64,000 bases of DNA, taken from assembly GCF_949628215.1 (NCBI RefSeq), contig NC_134276.1, positions 129,580,125 through 129,644,124 on the forward strand, in the 5' to 3' direction. The translations under genes and the position numbers were made by a program. This DNA comes from Phalacrocorax aristotelis (lineage: Eukaryota > Chordata > Aves > Suliformes > Phalacrocoracidae). Of the stretch, positions 43,012-57,586 are shown piece after piece (the first letter of the stretch is position 1; every line of letters starts with the position of its first letter). The notes under the pieces are model-generated. The model ran no database searches. It was given only the letters and a program-made list of their open reading frames with translations, and had not been told where the DNA came from.

Positions 43012-46000
43012 GGAATTTTTAGGGTGGGTTGTTTGGGGACTTTTTTTTTCAATATTGTGCTTTTGGGTTTAATTTCCCCAATGCTGACTGAAGCTGGCAG
43101 ATGATGGACCAGTAATATTTGACCATCTGCACTTTATTTGGAAAGGGGAGGGGGGAGTTGGGATATCTTATCTAGAAAGAAATATCTTGAGAGGCGACAG
43201 GGTGATTTGGCTCGGTTAGCTCAGCCTTGGAGACAGAACAGACTTTTTTCTTTTCCCCTCCCTCTCCCCACCCCTCTTCCAGGCATACTGTAAATCTCAC
43301 GCTCTCTTTCTCTGCACGATTGCAACGTCGGTATTTTTCTTGGAGCGTTGCCTTATGCCAGTGCGCGTGCCTGCGCTTTTGTGTCTCTGCTTTTGCTACC
43401 TGTAGCTGTTTCTGAGACTGCGTTGCTCACCTCTCCACTCTAGAAACCTGCTTGCACAGGGCTGGGGGAAGGAGGTGGTTGCAGTCCCTTTTCAGTCTGG
43501 GAGGAGAGGGTATCAAAGGGTGGGTGTGAGAGGGCTGCTTCTGTGAACCACCTAGTCTGGACACTGAAGACTTACTCTTTTCCTCTTCTCCATGTGCCCT
43601 CTTCTCTCGGTGCTGGACCTGTATGAGCACAGTGGGATGCTTTTGCTCTCTGTCTCTGAAGTTGCTTATCTTGAACTGGATCTGCCCATCTTGCAGCTCT
43701 TTGGTGGTTGTTTTTTTTTTTTTGATTGGTTGGGATTTTTTTGTTTGGTTTGGTGTTTTTTTTTTTTTTCCTTTGACCATTGCTTCTTAGGGAAACTGTT
43801 CTGTGTGACACAGCTCCCTGTTATCTCTCACCTCCTTCCTTCTCTCCTGCTTGCCTGCATCTGTGTCAGGCACACCCAAGGGTCCCCATTTCTGTCCCTT
43901 CTGTCTGGCTTTCCAAATGTGTTTGTCCAGCCATGGTCCCCTCAGGGTCCGCCTTACCGCCGCTTCCTTTTGCACCTGCAAGGGCTGCGTATTTGCACTG
44001 GGACAGGGCAGGCAAGTAGTTGACTCCTCCTCAGATAAATCACGGACCCTCCCTACGTCTGACAGCCTCTTTGAGGGGAAGGGGGGTGCAGGCAGGAATG
44101 TGCCCTCCCTCTCCAGCCGACTTCAGGTGCACCTGGAGGAAAGATGGGCAAAAGTGCTTCCCTCCTTGAGGAGAGGATCCAGGGAAAGGCTGACCTCTGC
44201 CACATGCACTTGCTTTGGAGAACTGCTGTGCCCTGGAAACACTGCAGTGTGTCCTTCCCCACTGTACGCCTTCAGCTATAGCTAAGAAATACCAAACTAT
44301 GTCTGAATGTTGAAAATCTGCCTGCCTTTCTGAACGGCAAGAGTTTCTGCTCAATGTTGGGATCTGCTCCTGTGAGAGATGCGTAGCTCTTAAACTGCAG
44401 TTTGGTTTGTAAGGCTGCCTTTGCCCATCAGCACAGCTTTCATCTGTGGCTTTTGTCACGTGAGACTTACGGAGTTTTGAAAGGTTTGCTTTTATCGATA
44501 AGCCTAAACTGGTGTCGGAAGCCTGATTACCAGCACAGGGCGTCGTGTGATTCTGGAGTCAGCTCTGAAGCTGGCAGTGACCTGCCTTCAGTCAAGTCCC
44601 TCCAAGGCCCCCCCAGCTCTGTGGCGTTGGATTTGCATGTGTGAACACAAATGCTCGATTCATTCTGCCCAGTCTTTTGCCGTGCAAATATCTCTATCAG
44701 GCAGGAGCTGACCTGCCCTCCATACGGATGTCTTAATATGGAGAGCCCCAGTTCAGCAAGGTCTGTAAGCCAGTGCCTTTCACTGCCAGGGTGCATCATC
44801 ATCCTAGGGGGCCTGTGACAACCCTTCCCATCCCCTTTGGCCTTCCCTGGGCCTTCCCTGGGCTCCTTCACCAGCTCGTGGGGCTGCCTCCCGCTCCCAC
44901 CAGTGCGAGATGGCCCAGCTAAAGTGGGCCTCTGCCAGTCCTGCATGGCATGGCTCGTGCGGACTGCCCAGTGCCTATCACGAGCCGGTGGCAGGGAGCA
45001 GATGCCTTAAGCAGGAGGGTCCAGCCTCTTCCAGCTTCGGCAGCAATGAAGCTGCGTGGTCAGCAGCACCTGCAGGTAGACCTCTTGGGATCAAGGAAGC
45101 ATCCTGCTAAGTGAGGGTCCAAAGGGGTGATTCCCCATCCAAGTGATACTTAGTCTCCTGCACCTTTCCTACAAGTGCACGGTAGTCACCTGTATCCTGT
45201 CTTCTCCATGTAACGTGCCAGACATGGTTGCAGAGAAACCAGATGGTGTGGTACATGATGGGATCAAGCCCATGTCCCTTAGAAGATAGGAAGTAGGTAG
45301 AGTTTTCCCTTCTCTAAACTCGGTGTTTGGGTTTCTTTCTAGGTCCGGCTTTCTGGTAGTCTGTGTGGGGACTGCTTTATTGACTGTGGCCTTCACAATA
45401 TTTTATTTTGAAAAAACCCGATTATTTTATTCCCTCCTTAAAAAAAAAAATTAAAGGGAGTGTGTAGTATCTCACACTTGGCTCTCCTAAAGATGAGCAT
45501 ATCTGGTTTTTATGATGTGCATAACCAGCAAGGTGGGAAAGACGGAGTAGCTTGGGAGACTATGGAGCACTTACGCCTGTGTGGAGGCTACTGCCTGTGG
45601 CTGAATTGGCTCATTTCTGTGAAGCCAGAACAAGAACCACCTTGCCAGAGGCTTGGGTGTGCCATGTGCGTGAGAGCACCTTGTCTCAGGCTCCTCTGCA
45701 AAACTTTCTTACTTTCCCAGGATTTCCTTCCCCTTTCCTTTTCCCTCCCCCGCAAAGGGGACTGTCTGACAGTATCTGCTCAGGAAACTCATGTCTTAAT
45801 TGCATTAAATCCTTGAACACATGGAGAAACAGACGGAAGCAGCGCATGTTTGCTCTGGGTCTGCTTCCTCATCTGTGTGCTGTGGTTCAGCGCCGCCTTT
45901 TCTGCCTGCTGCCCAAAAGGACACTGTCAACAGGGACCAACTCCTGCATTAAATGCTCTTCCGTGTGTCAGCAGCGTGAGTGCTTTGCCTGATGAAATCT

Positions 46001-46066
46001 GAAGGAGAGGACTTGGCCTCGTAAATGGTCTCTTTACAGATGTAACCTGCTATGGGGTGAGGACAG

Positions 46067-46072
46067 AATAAA
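46067..46072 (+). terminator. VANGL1: Possible proximal poly(A) signal of VANGL1
   Basis: A canonical AATAAA hexamer (gacagaataaaagggg) about 3.06 kb into the 3' UTR. Downstream bases are moderately T/G-rich (cctgttgtggtttctt). It could make a shorter mRNA; use cannot be judged from sequence. Confidence 0.4.
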
Positions 46073-48160
46073 AGGGGAATCGGGACTCCTGAGTATTCCC
46101 TGTTGTGGTTTCTTAGTGGCATTTTGTTTTTCAGGGTCTCTTGTTTCCCCTCTCTGTGCAGAATCAGGGGACCACTGTCATACCTACCTCAGTGGGGTGC
46201 TGTGAGGCTAAACTGAACTTGTCATCAAGTGCTTTGAGATCCACAGGTGGATCTGTGGCATCAATAGGAATTCAGACTCTGTAAGAATACTGAGTGGTGA
46301 GAGCAGACTCTTTTTTTAAACTCTGTGTATAGCCAGGTAATGAGTAAGATTCGAGTCAACAGGGAATGAAACTGATCCTGCAGTCCTTCTTGCAGGGCTT
46401 GCCAAAAGCTGAGCATAGATAAGGCTAGTATGGTTTGCCAGCCAAGCGCAGGCCGTTTTTCTCCAAATGCCTCTCCTGTCCTGCGTTGCCTCCTTGCACA
46501 TATTCTCCCTTCTCTCTCTCCCAGCCTGGATGCTTGTACTGTGGCTGGGAATTGGTTGGGTTTTTTTTTAATTCAAGTGGTTTATAAGACAACCCTGTTT
46601 GTGGTGAAGTGGACAATGTTCCTTGCACTGGACATGCTTCACTGAAGGCCGAACCATTTGATAGGGTGCTGTGTTGCCCCACTCCTCTCTACCATGTTGG
46701 TGTTCTTCCTGTGACTCTCATGTATGCTGCTCAGATACTTTAAGGGCTTTGGTTTTGCCTTCAGGCTTGTTACAGCCTAAATCCAAAACCATGCTGAGAT
46801 CTTCCAAAACCAGATGCAGCTAAGACTTTCAGCTGTTCTGGAGCAGATGGAAGTGGCTATGGGTTTCCACAAAGGCTGGCTTTCTCTTTCGTGGCTAAAG
46901 ATTCGGATTTGTTGCAGCTTCTAGGAGTGCAGGGGCAGATACTAGACCCTTAATACCCTGTCGGTCCTGTAACTAGGCTTGGGCAAAGGTTGTTAGCACA
47001 TCTGTTAGCCTCTCATTGCCATGTGGCTGCAGCCATTCTTATATAGGCTCTGTGGGGCTGCCCCAGGTCTCAGACTCCTTTCCTACTCTCAGAAGCGTAA
47101 GCATCTTACAACTCCCCTCCATGGCATACCAGTCCCTCACCAAGCCCCTGTGGTCAGCTTGGGGAGGTGGGAGGGCTGCTTGCACCTACCGGTTTTCACT
47201 CTGCGGAGGGGAGACGTTGCCACCCGCACACCCCTGTAGGCAGCAGGGCAGCTGGGGTGGGATGCAGTGTGCACGAAAGGGTGGCGTGATGCAGCTCGCA
47301 GAGAAAGGTCAGCTCCTGCCTCTAGGGTTGTCCTGGGTGTCTTCAAGAGCAATCCTGAAGGGGGATGTTGAAGAGAGGGGCAGACCTGATTTCAGCCTCT
47401 GCCAGCTATTCCTCTGCCTCTAAAAATTTTTCCTGCCAGCAAATTCAGTCATTACACATCAGGCTGTCATCCTCCCCTCCCTGTGTTTTTCCCAAAATTC
47501 CCTAGTGAGGCAGAACAAGTATCCACTGGGATGGGAGGTGCTGGGGCTGCAGCTTGGAGCTTGGGGGCAGCTCATGATAAGGCGCAGCTTTGGGGGAGGC
47601 CTGAACAAATGCCAGCCCTCATGGAGCCTCTCAACCTTTTCCTTTGGGATGGGGATCTCCACGCAAAGCCTCAGGAACTGGCTGTTGCCAAGTATGCCAG
47701 AAGCTGCAGGGAAGCAGTTTCTGAAGCTGGCCCTGCATAAGTAGCTTTTAAAAGTTTTGATGTGCTCGTTTCCAACACTTGCTACTCAAGAAACTAGAAG
47801 GATCCATACTGTGCTAAACGTGGAAACCTATTCAAGCCAGTTTCATCTTGCTTACCAAAGCTAGTAAATCTGCCTGTTTCAAAGGTAGAACAAAAGTCTT
47901 GCAGTCTTCTGCAAAAATACTGTAGTCTGGTCCCAGACTCTGCTATTAAGTTGCGCTCAGTTCTGCCCTGCTGTATGAGAGCTGTTCACGAGATGTGTGT
48001 GCAGATGTCTGGTTTTTCATTCAGCTTGTGTGTTTGTGTGCTTTTTCCCTTATAGGTGTGTGCATTATACACGTATAAAGCCTCAAGCCGGGCTTGGTGG
48101 TTCAGTGTTTAAACTGTGTTAAGAAGGAAGCGCTCTTGGGATCAAGCTGTTGGTTTTTGG

Positions 48161-48179
48161 TTTTTTTTTTTTTTTTTTT
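48161..48179. repeat. Poly(T) tract in VANGL1 3' UTR
   Basis: Nineteen T following a T/G-rich stretch; in the mRNA it would be a U-rich element. Confidence 0.9.
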
Positions 48180-49108
48180 AATTTAACTTCCCCCAAAACC
48201 CCAAATTTCTGTTCTCCTAAAGGAGGTGGCTTTGGGCCATGAAGCCTCCTACAGGAATATGCATCCTGCTGCGTATTCAGGCTGCTGCCTCTGATAGATG
48301 ATGACCAAAAGTTGCCATTCCTGACAGCTGCTCTGTGACTGGTGCGGATCGCTTTGGGATACTCCCGAGCCAGGTCCCCGCAGCGCCAGCAGTACAGCTG
48401 GTGTTATCTGCCTCTCTGCATCCCTCCAAGAGACTGCATTTTTATCCCTGCGACATACCGAAGCCCTGTGGGCAGCAGGCAGCCAGCCCTGCCCTATGTG
48501 TGCTCTGCCCAGAGAGGGATCCTTCCCTCTGGCTGCTTCCTGGCCACCTCTCACCAGCGCTACCGATGCTTGGGGGCATCTCCTGCGTGCAATGGGGGGG
48601 ATGCTGTGGCTCGCTCGCTACCTGCACAGATGTAACTGTGAAGGAATCTTACACTCTTCTGTGCCTGTTTCTTCAATTCAACATTATCGTGTCTTGGGGA
48701 AGGGTGTGGGAGCGAACGCCCTTCCCTCTCCCTCTTTTGATCACTGTGTAATACTCTTTTTTCTACACAAACTCTGTATAGTAAGGTGGGTTTTGCCAAG
48801 GTTTTCTAATTAATAGACACTAACCAGCATTTCTTTCTCTTTTTGTTTTTTTTTTCCCCCTCCCCTCCTCTTTGCACATGTGACTTTAACTGCAATGGTA
48901 CATGGTCTCTCTGTTCTTTTCTGATCGTGAACTTAAGTAAGCAAATTCCTGGTGTCCGTGACATTAATGCACTGTGGGTCTAGCCTAGTAAATTGTTCTG
49001 TTCCAAGCTGGGTTCTCTTAAGTTATAGCTGGATGGGGTTTTGTTGTTTTTAAACTGAAACATAAAACCGTTTTACACTTTGCATATTTTGTACAGTAAA
49101 ATTCTGGA

Positions 49109-49114
49109 AATAAA
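49109..49114 (+). terminator. VANGL1: Probable distal poly(A) signal of VANGL1
   Basis: AATAAA in the context attctggaaataaactgaaa. A UGUA element (ttttgtacag) lies about 20 bases upstream, and T/C-rich sequence follows at 49130-49160. The surrounding 250 bases have the A/T-rich look of a vertebrate mRNA 3' end. Cleavage would be expected near 49125-49140. Confidence 0.65.
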
Positions 49115-52100
49115 CTGAAACCAGATTCGATTGTCCCACTCCTTCCTCTTATCCTTTCAGACAAAAGAAAAAGGAAAGCTTTTCTGGCCTTCAAGCATTC
49201 CTTAGCTGTGGCTGGGAGGGGCCCCGCAAGCATGTGGTTTAACCTTTTTGAGGCCGTCTTCTTGTCACCCTCGTTCTAGACCTTTCTGATCTGCCCTGCC
49301 ACAGTAAAATGTAAACTCATTTATCACTCCTGAAGAAAGACTGGTAGGTGACTGCTTTGAACACCTGAAATATCAAATGATGGGGAGCAAATGCAGTGGG
49401 GGGAGGGGGGCACAACTGGAGTGGGAACAGGTTTTTCTGCCTCCTGTCTTCTCTCCTAGTTTGCACACGAATTATGAAGGTTTTGAAGTGCAGGACTTAT
49501 TGCCGAGTTCTTTATTTGGACCTGGCAGGGAGGAGGAGTGGCAAGAGGAGGAAAAGCCAGTGCTCCTTGTTTGTGTGGATGCGAGCCTGTGCTCTGCTAA
49601 AACAACGTGCGGGGATCTCGCCTCAACAGCACCTATGGGTGCGGCTCTCCCAGCCTCCAGTTTCCATCACCAGCATACCGAGAGCTCGCAAAGACCAAAC
49701 GGCCATGCCTAAGGAAACGTGGGAGCAGCCTTCTTACCTATACAGTCTTTGGTACCCGCTCTTCAGGAAAACCCCTTTTAACGGGAAGTACCTGGCCTCA
49801 CAGCTGTGCCCTGCCCAGCAGATCTCCTCGGTGCCTTTGACGGCTGGAAAAATCCACAGGATGCTGCTGTGCAGTGAAAAAATAGAATGCGGCAGTGGTG
49901 GAGATAAGCAGCACATGTATAAATGCGGGTGGAGAGAAACATCCAAATGGGTAATTCTCTGCTTGGGGGGAGCTGGATGTATTTAGGCTACAGAGCGCTG
50001 AACTAAAGGCCAGGAGGAAGCAGGAAGGGTGGGATGGGAGTGGGATGGGTCCTGCCTCCTGCCCTCCCTTGATCTCTCAGCTTTCGATTAGTCCCCCTCA
50101 TCCTGCGGGTGCTTTGGCCGTGCCCAGCCCTGGGCTGTTCGCAGTGCAGCTCCTGGAGCTGAGCAGGGAAAGGAAATAATGCTGCTACCGCCCTGCAGAG
50201 CCAGTGATGGGTGTGCAGCCATTGCTGGTCCCTTCCTGCCCCTCAGAGGAAGATCCGACTTGACGGACCGGAGCTGTGTAGGTAAATGCACTGTGGGAGC
50301 CGGCCGCAGGTGTGCCATGGGAAGGTGTAAGAAGCAGGCATTTGGCACAAACAAGGCAGTCTGCTTGTCAGCCTTGTCCTAGGCTCTTAGCCTTGAGAGT
50401 TGTGTCTTTACATACAAGTTCAGCGTGCTCTGTTTCATCTGTGGCTTATTGCTGATACCGAATCAACACCTGATTGCTGCCGTTCGTGGCACTTCCTCTC
50501 CTGCCGTGGGCTGTGGAAACTGATGGAAGGAACAGGCTTTGCTAGAGGGACCAGTTCCCTTTGGCCTTCACCCAGAGCTCAGCTCTCTGAATCATAAGGG
50601 GTTGTGGTGCGTGGCTCAGCAGAAATTAGAGCTGAGGGTGCTGTTCCAGTTTAGCCAATTTTTTCACTGAGTTTGCAGAGGTCCTTGAGGTAGGAGGGAG
50701 CCTCAGGTGTAATGCTGGGTTAAGTATTACTGACCCAAACCTCTGACAGAAAGGGGATGGAAGCTTTCACTGGTGAGCAGCACTTGGAGGGGCCTGGCGT
50801 GCTGAACAAGAGATAAGCACCTTCTGCCTGAGGGAGATACCAGACTGGGGTCACTTGGGAAGGAGTTGACTGCCCTGCAGGGTCCTTCCTGGCCGTGAGG
50901 ATGTAAGGCTGTAGCTGCCCTGAGACAGCACAGCAACAACCACTGAGGTAGCGCATTTGGTGGCTGAAGTGTGGTTTAATACCTAAGAAGATCAACTGAC
51001 CCCAGTAGGTGATGGGACCAAGCCTCATAGTTATGGACTGCCAGAAAACATCAGCTCTGGGGAATTCAGTGGGGAGGTATAGGGCAAAGGGGCCGCATGC
51101 AGTCAGGGTATAACAAATGGGTTAACCAAGGGCTTTGTCACTTTAGGCAACTGGCTCCAGGGCCTTGCGTGAAGCACTAGCAACACCTCACCGTACAATA
51201 TTGTTATCTAAATTAATAGTTCAATGAAGCATCTGTCTATAGAAGTGGGCAGGGCTTCAAACCCCAAAACAGCTACTCCTGGTACTAGGTACTGGCGCTG
51301 CTGTTCCAGCCCCACTTCTGAAGTCCCAGGAGGTACAGGTTGGGATTGAACTCGAGGGCTCCAGGGAGAGTGTGTGCAGCCGGCTGGGGGGCCCTGGAGC
51401 TCAGGGCAGGTGGGGTGGGTGCTAGGGGAAGGGGACCTCTCATCAGGAGGTGGTGTCTCACAACAGCAGGCAGGAAGGGAAGGCGTGCTGGGAGTTGGCC
51501 AAGCGGAGCGCTTTGATTTGTCTTTCAACACAACTCCTGAGTTTATGTTGGACTGGAAAGGTGATGGGCTTAGGTTACAGTCCTTTCCGGTACTGAAAGA
51601 TAATCCACGGGGGCAGAGGTGTCTGTTCCCTTTTCATGTGTGTATCCATGCACTGCCGGGTCAGGAGGTGCTGAGAGAGGAGGGAGCGCTGAGCATAACA
51701 TGTCTGCAGATGTAGGTAGGGATGGGGTAGCGGGGTGATTGCATATGTGTAAATCACTATCTGCGAACAAGGTTAACAGAGTTGCTTTGAAATGCTGTAG
51801 CAGGTTTTACAGCCCTGCTGTGAGCATGGTTTATGCTGACATGTTGCTAGTAAAATGGAGACTACCTCAAGCGGGAAGAAAGCTGTTTTCCTGTTTCTCC
51901 CCATCTCCCTGTCCCCCTCTGTTATGAACCTGGCAAAGGTTTGGGTTTGGGGTTGTTTTGGTTTTTTCCCCACTGACTACTGCTTATACAGTGGTCTGTG
52001 ACCAGGTTGGGGGCCACTGCAAGACTGCCAGCCTACTCCAAAGCCCTGAGCTGATCTTCCTTCCCCCAAAATCTGGGGAGCTGAATGGGATGAAGACGGC

Positions 52101-55100
52101 CATTTCTGTATGGGACCTGGGGCTTGCCCTGGTTCCAGCTCAGGTAATGCAAATAACCTGGGGATGCCAAGGGCCCTCATGCAGCAATATTGCTGCTTGC
52201 TGGCCTCCCAAAGCCTGTAGGTCCTGCCTGCGGCAGGAGCAGAACAGTTGTTTGCTGGTGGGGCCACAGCCAAGACGAAGGGAACAAGCAGTCTTTGGCT
52301 CCGTGTGGGCAGTGCTGAATACAATTTAGAAGAGGAAGAAGGGAGATAACTTTTACCTTGTGGATGTGCATTTGGGATAGCTCAGTGCATCCACCTGGCT
52401 TATGTATCAAAATATGAAGGAAGTAGCAGAGCCTCAAGAGAGACAGTAAGGCAAGGAGGAGGCAATGTGAAGTCAGTGGAAGAGACCTGGGAGAGCAGGG
52501 TGTGGTTTTTCCCTCCAGCACCCTTGGAAACATGAAGGTACAAAGATTTTTAAAAACAGAGACACCACAAATTGCTCTAGGCATGAAGCTACTCTGTAAA
52601 CTGAAACATTTTAAGTCTCTTCCAAAGGCAAAAACCGGGCTTCCAAATGCTTAGACATCTACAGTCTTGGTTGGATTCTTTTTTTTTTCTTTCTTTCTTA
52701 TTACTTGAAAAGGTACCATGAATTAAAAGTGCATGCATGAAGAGGAGGGAGTGCTTGATAAAACACATTTGATTCAGCCTCTCTAGAGGTTTTAAGAGAC
52801 ACTTAGAACTCTTTAGCTCTTTGGGCCTCTCTTCAGTGCAAGTCAGATGCTGTGGGCATGCTTTAAAAGAGGGAACAAGAAGGAGCTGATTATATCTGGG
52901 CCACAGATGTGAAACAGATCTGCAAACCTTTTAGCTTCTATTTTGTAAAAGCTCATTCTTGAATACTCATAATACCAGATCTTGCAGCTGATTATAATTT
53001 TGCTTTGTAAGTGGCTGGGAGAAACTGGTTTAGTAATTCAGTAACTAAGCTGTGGGAAGCTGTGCAAATTCCTTCAGTGATTTCATTTTGCAGGGACCAA
53101 AATGTCCTTCAAACATTTAGTTACTTTTGTCATTCAACAGCGACTTTCTTTGTCACTAGCAGGAGCAGGGCTTTGACGTGTTGGATTGAATATTAAAGCA
53201 AAAAAATCTAACACAAGGCAAATTTCAGGGCTGCTTTCTGGTCGATCATCATTTTATTTTTACCTGTGTTACTGAGAGAGGGACCTGATTCAGGCTGGTC
53301 TTCCTCCAAATCCAAAAGCAGAGGATGAGGTTGCTTGTGGCTATTTAAGTCATTTGCCACCCACGACCGAAGGAGGACTCAGTCAGGACAACTACTGGTC
53401 TTCTTGGGCAGGTAGTTGGCTTTCAGCTGCTGTTGAAGTATGGAATAACCCTTCCAGCAAACTCAGTTAATTTAACCCCCGAGGCTTATTTCTCATGTGT
53501 GAAAACCCACCACTTGTCTTCTGCTCAGGCAGTGTAGTGGTGTGATTGCCGGTGGTCTCTTCCTGCAGCGGCAGCCAGGACAGCCCAACCTCTTCCCATG
53601 CAGCTGGGGCTTGGTCGATGGTTCCCCATCTGGATTTTGGGACAATATGAAAAAATACCCACCCAAAAAAACCCCTGGTATTTCCACAGTGCCCAGGCTG
53701 GTGAAACAGCTTCACCTTGAGTGTGTACCACCTGTCCCTCTCAAAAGGAAAGACAGTCTCAGGCTTGTCTGGTCGGCTTTCTCCTCAAGAAGGAAATGTC
53801 CCTCCCCGCATCACAGCCATGGCTCATGGCAGGGGGGGCCACCACAGCCGGTTCCTGACAGCATTGGGAGGGAGGCTGCTGTTTCCCTGGGCTGGGGATG
53901 AGCTCAAGCAGCAGGGGCAGGGAATGGCTGTATCCTTAAGTGACCCTCGATATAGCATATGCTGTAGGGGTGGGTTGAGAAGAAGAGGAAGATAGGTTAG
54001 ATAGAAATGGAGAGAGCAAAAAAACTAGGGGAGCCAGTGAAGATCAGAAGAGTAATAAGTCAAGAGGGATGAAAAGAAGGTGAAAAAGCTGTGTTTTCTT
54101 CTTGTCGTCCGTGTTATTAGGGACAATACCAGAAGTCCTTTTGAGTTCTTTGCTGATGCTCAACAAGAGAAGGTGTGGGGGGGGGAGCGGAAAGGGGGGG
54201 TGAGGCACCGGAAGGATCTTTGCTTCCATCCCAAAAGCTGCTTGTAATCTGACTCCAGAAATGGGTCTTCAAGCTGCAAGGAAGCTATGTAACTTCCCTC
54301 CCCCCCCTGCCCCAAGCCCTTTAAATAGTTTAGCACCTTTTAAACCTGGCAGGGAGCATTCTGGGAGCAGGGCCAAGAGGACTGGCCCTGCCCTGGACCC
54401 TGCCCCATGGTCCACATGATCATTAGACATCATCTTCTGCCAAACAGGTGTGAGAGCCATCCCACCGCTGTCCCCAGGGGGTACTGACTGCTGGAGGGCT
54501 GCTTTGCCCTGGTGTCGGTGGTACGAGGGAATGGGGCAAAGGCAGGGGATGCTGTAGCACAGTGGGGTGCTGCACAGTCTTGGGTCCCAGCTAGGACACA
54601 GTCCTCCTGCCACATCCTTGTTACCGAGGTTAATCACCTTCCTGCTATGCTCTGCTGCTTCCAGTTTCTAGCAGATGGCATTGCACTGCACAGAATAGAC
54701 CTACCTGGGGTGTAAAAATAGCCAGGAGGCAGCTTGCTTTGCCCTGGAGGGCCTCGGTGCTTGTCGCCTGTTGAACCGTTCTTGCTTTTCAGTCCCCCAA
54801 GTCCAACTATCAGTGGGCAACTGCCTGTGTGTGGGGTTTCCCCAAAGCCAAAGCTTTGATGGGACAGAGAGGAATCCAGATGTAATCTTGGCCTGTTTTC
54901 ACAGCACTGCAAGTCAGTGGCAGCTGGGAAGTGATATGTTCCTGTCTAATTAATTATTTCTCTGGGAATAAAAGGCAATGTTTTTTGTTTGGTCTCGGTA
55001 ATGAATCAATCATTTTTGAGGTATGATGTGTGGACAGACATGGAGAAACAGCCGGTGTCCTCGGCTGTGCATACATGTTGACATCTGGCTGAGCAGCTCT

Positions 55101-57586
55101 GTTCTGGGATGGGAAGCAGACGAGATCTCTGATTTCACTATGGGGCCACTCTTCTCCCAAGGGCAGCACGAGACTCTCACCACTCTTCAGAAACATCACA
55201 AAAGCTGCTGACCCTGAAAATATGGAGTAATCTGTCACTTCCAGCGTGCCTTCCTTGTCCTCTCCTTCTGGAGCTGTTTCCCAAAGGCTTGACGTTAGCT
55301 CAGAGCAGTTTCTGGTTCACAGAGCCGCTCCATCAGTGTCCTTGCGTCCGCTGCAAAGGCAAAAGCGTTCTCCTCTGTGCTACTGTATGATAGCTGCAGT
55401 TTATGGCTCTTGATGGGTTTCCCTCTCCCTTGATTGTTGCCTATGAACAGCATGGTGTGGGCCTGTGGTACAGCACACTGAACAAACCCCTCTTCTGCAG
55501 CCCCTGGCCCTGTGTCTGGGACTGGGAGGAGGTGGCGTATGAATTCATGTTCTTGCCATGTATTGCTTGCAAGGGGGGTCCTCACCATTATTGAGGGGGG
55601 GTAAGGCTAGGTTTTTTTGGGTACTTTGAAGTGACTGATCCACTTGAAGCACTCGCAGTTAGATGAGGGCAACGTATGATTCCTGGTCTGTCTTTATGTG
55701 TATTAAGACCCATTTAATGTGAATGTCTAATACTTTGGAGAAAAATAACTATTTGCTGAGAGAGGGACAGTCTTAACAGACTCGCCTGGAGAAACACTCA
55801 GTGCTGCCCATGTGCACTTTTTTTTTTTAAATAAAGATGTGTTTTTGCTGGTTCCTCATCTGAATGCATTGCCCTTTTGCTTTTGAGTGTGTAGCTGGCA
55901 GGACTAGGATGACTTTGCTCCTCAGGTTTGCCTGTGCCTTTCACGTGCCAGTTGTGCCTACTTCTGACAGAGGACCCCAAGAGCACCAGTGCATGGGGTC
56001 CTGTGTGTGATACCTCCACATGCTGGTATCTTACCTGTCCCTGCAAGGAAGACACTCAAATTCAAGCTGCTGTCTTCTTCACAAGGGGTATTACCTCGTT
56101 CAGTGGTTTGGTCACTATGAACTCAGGGGCAGATGAGGTGTTATGGGTGAATGGGAGAGGCTTTGCTGCCTGCTCTTCATTGCTGCAATCCTTCCTCTGC
56201 CACAATGTTTTTTTAACTTTTTATGTGCTTATCCCATAAGCTGAAGATAAAAAGTTCCCATCTGTGGGCAAAGACAGCTATGAAAACCGTAATGGACGAT
56301 GAAGGAAGAGTGGAAGGGTTGCCCCATCAGGGACTGCGCTGGCACCATGGAGTGGCACCCATAGAGTTAGCCTTTTCTCTCATAACTGAAGGGAAACTTT
56401 CCGTAAACTACTGACACCAGCTCCAGTATGAGCTCAGCCTCACTGGCCTCTGTATAAGCCTAAGCACTTTTACCCCAGAGCTCTGTTGCTTGATGCAGTG
56501 AAATATGTACGTGCCTGTGAAACACCTGTGCACTTGAACATGTCTGTAGTGCCATGTGCAGTGTCTGCGTGTGTAAGCTGTGCCTCTCGGAGCACCTAGA
56601 GAGGGGCACATTAGAATTGATAAGCACCCACAGCTGGAGAAGAGGTACATGGAGAGTACCCTGGCAACTGGGATGTCCAGAGCCTGTGCCAGCTGGGAAA
56701 GGCAGTAGAGCATCTTTTCATTTATTCTTCATGTTTATGGAAGCTCATGGCACTCTGCAGTGGCTGACCTTGAGCTGCACGGCTTGTGCAGGCTGTTACC
56801 TTATGCAGGGTGAAACTGTGTGTGTTTTACTCCTGGGAACAGTCCCAAGGTAAAGATAAACAAGTACTTTGTTGAGGTGAGTAACATAAGCAGTTTGTCC
56901 CGTAATCACAGACAAGGAGACTACTAAACTGCTAGTTTTGCCTGTTCTTACTCCTTACCGATGTGCATCAGTGAGACCTTGAGTCCCACTTGCTCCCTCT
57001 CTCGCTGAGCCAGCGTCTTCCAGCAAATCTCTCAAGGAAACAGCTAAAAGGAAAGAGCAGAAGGAGAGTGCTGGGCACCGCGCTGGCCAGGAGAGAGGGA
57101 TGTGTGGAGGAGGGGACCCTCCAGGCTGAGAGCACTCTGCATTTCAAGCTTTCTGAAAGTCTCCACCAGGTCCTCTGGGATGGGGCCAAGCTGTTCATAA
57201 CCCCAGTGTGACCAGGTGGATGGTGTCCCCAAACTCACTTGTTTCAAGTCTTCTAGGCAGTGCTTACCCATCATAAAGAAGCAAGAAAGGGCAAGCATAT
57301 AAAAGACAATAGCTGTCCTAGGGGTTTTGCTGTCCTGCCGATTCTTCTAAAGAGCTATGCCTGAAAAGCACGGGTTGTGTTTGATGTTCAGTGAGGAGCT
57401 AACGTGGCCTACAGTCATATACCGTATAAGCACAGTATTCCTTCATATACATAGAGATAGATAGCTATCCAGCTGCGTATTTTTCCTGCGGGCACTTTCC
57501 ACCAAGGGGATATGGCACATGTAGGAATATATCAGTACTTCAGCTTTTTTATACCAGTAGTTTCAAATTTCTATTTCAGCTAATGT

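Larger units (their letters stand above)
43012..49135 (+). other. VANGL1: VANGL1 3' UTR (about 6.1 kb)
   Basis: After the stop codon no further VANGL1-like frame or convincing splice site appears. The sequence is T-rich with low-complexity tracts (43711-43770; a 19-base T run at 48161-48179). The best end is the AATAAA at 49109-49114, with a TGTA motif about 20 bases upstream. Human VANGL1 also has a very long 3' UTR. Earlier signals (ATTAAA at 45450-45455, AATAAA at 46067-46072) may give shorter isoforms. The right end is inferred. Confidence 0.6.

Noticed and set aside
49396-49986. 196-codon plus-strand frame just past VANGL1
   Set aside because: Low-information sequence, no known motif, start not supported, composition the same as the surrounding non-coding DNA.
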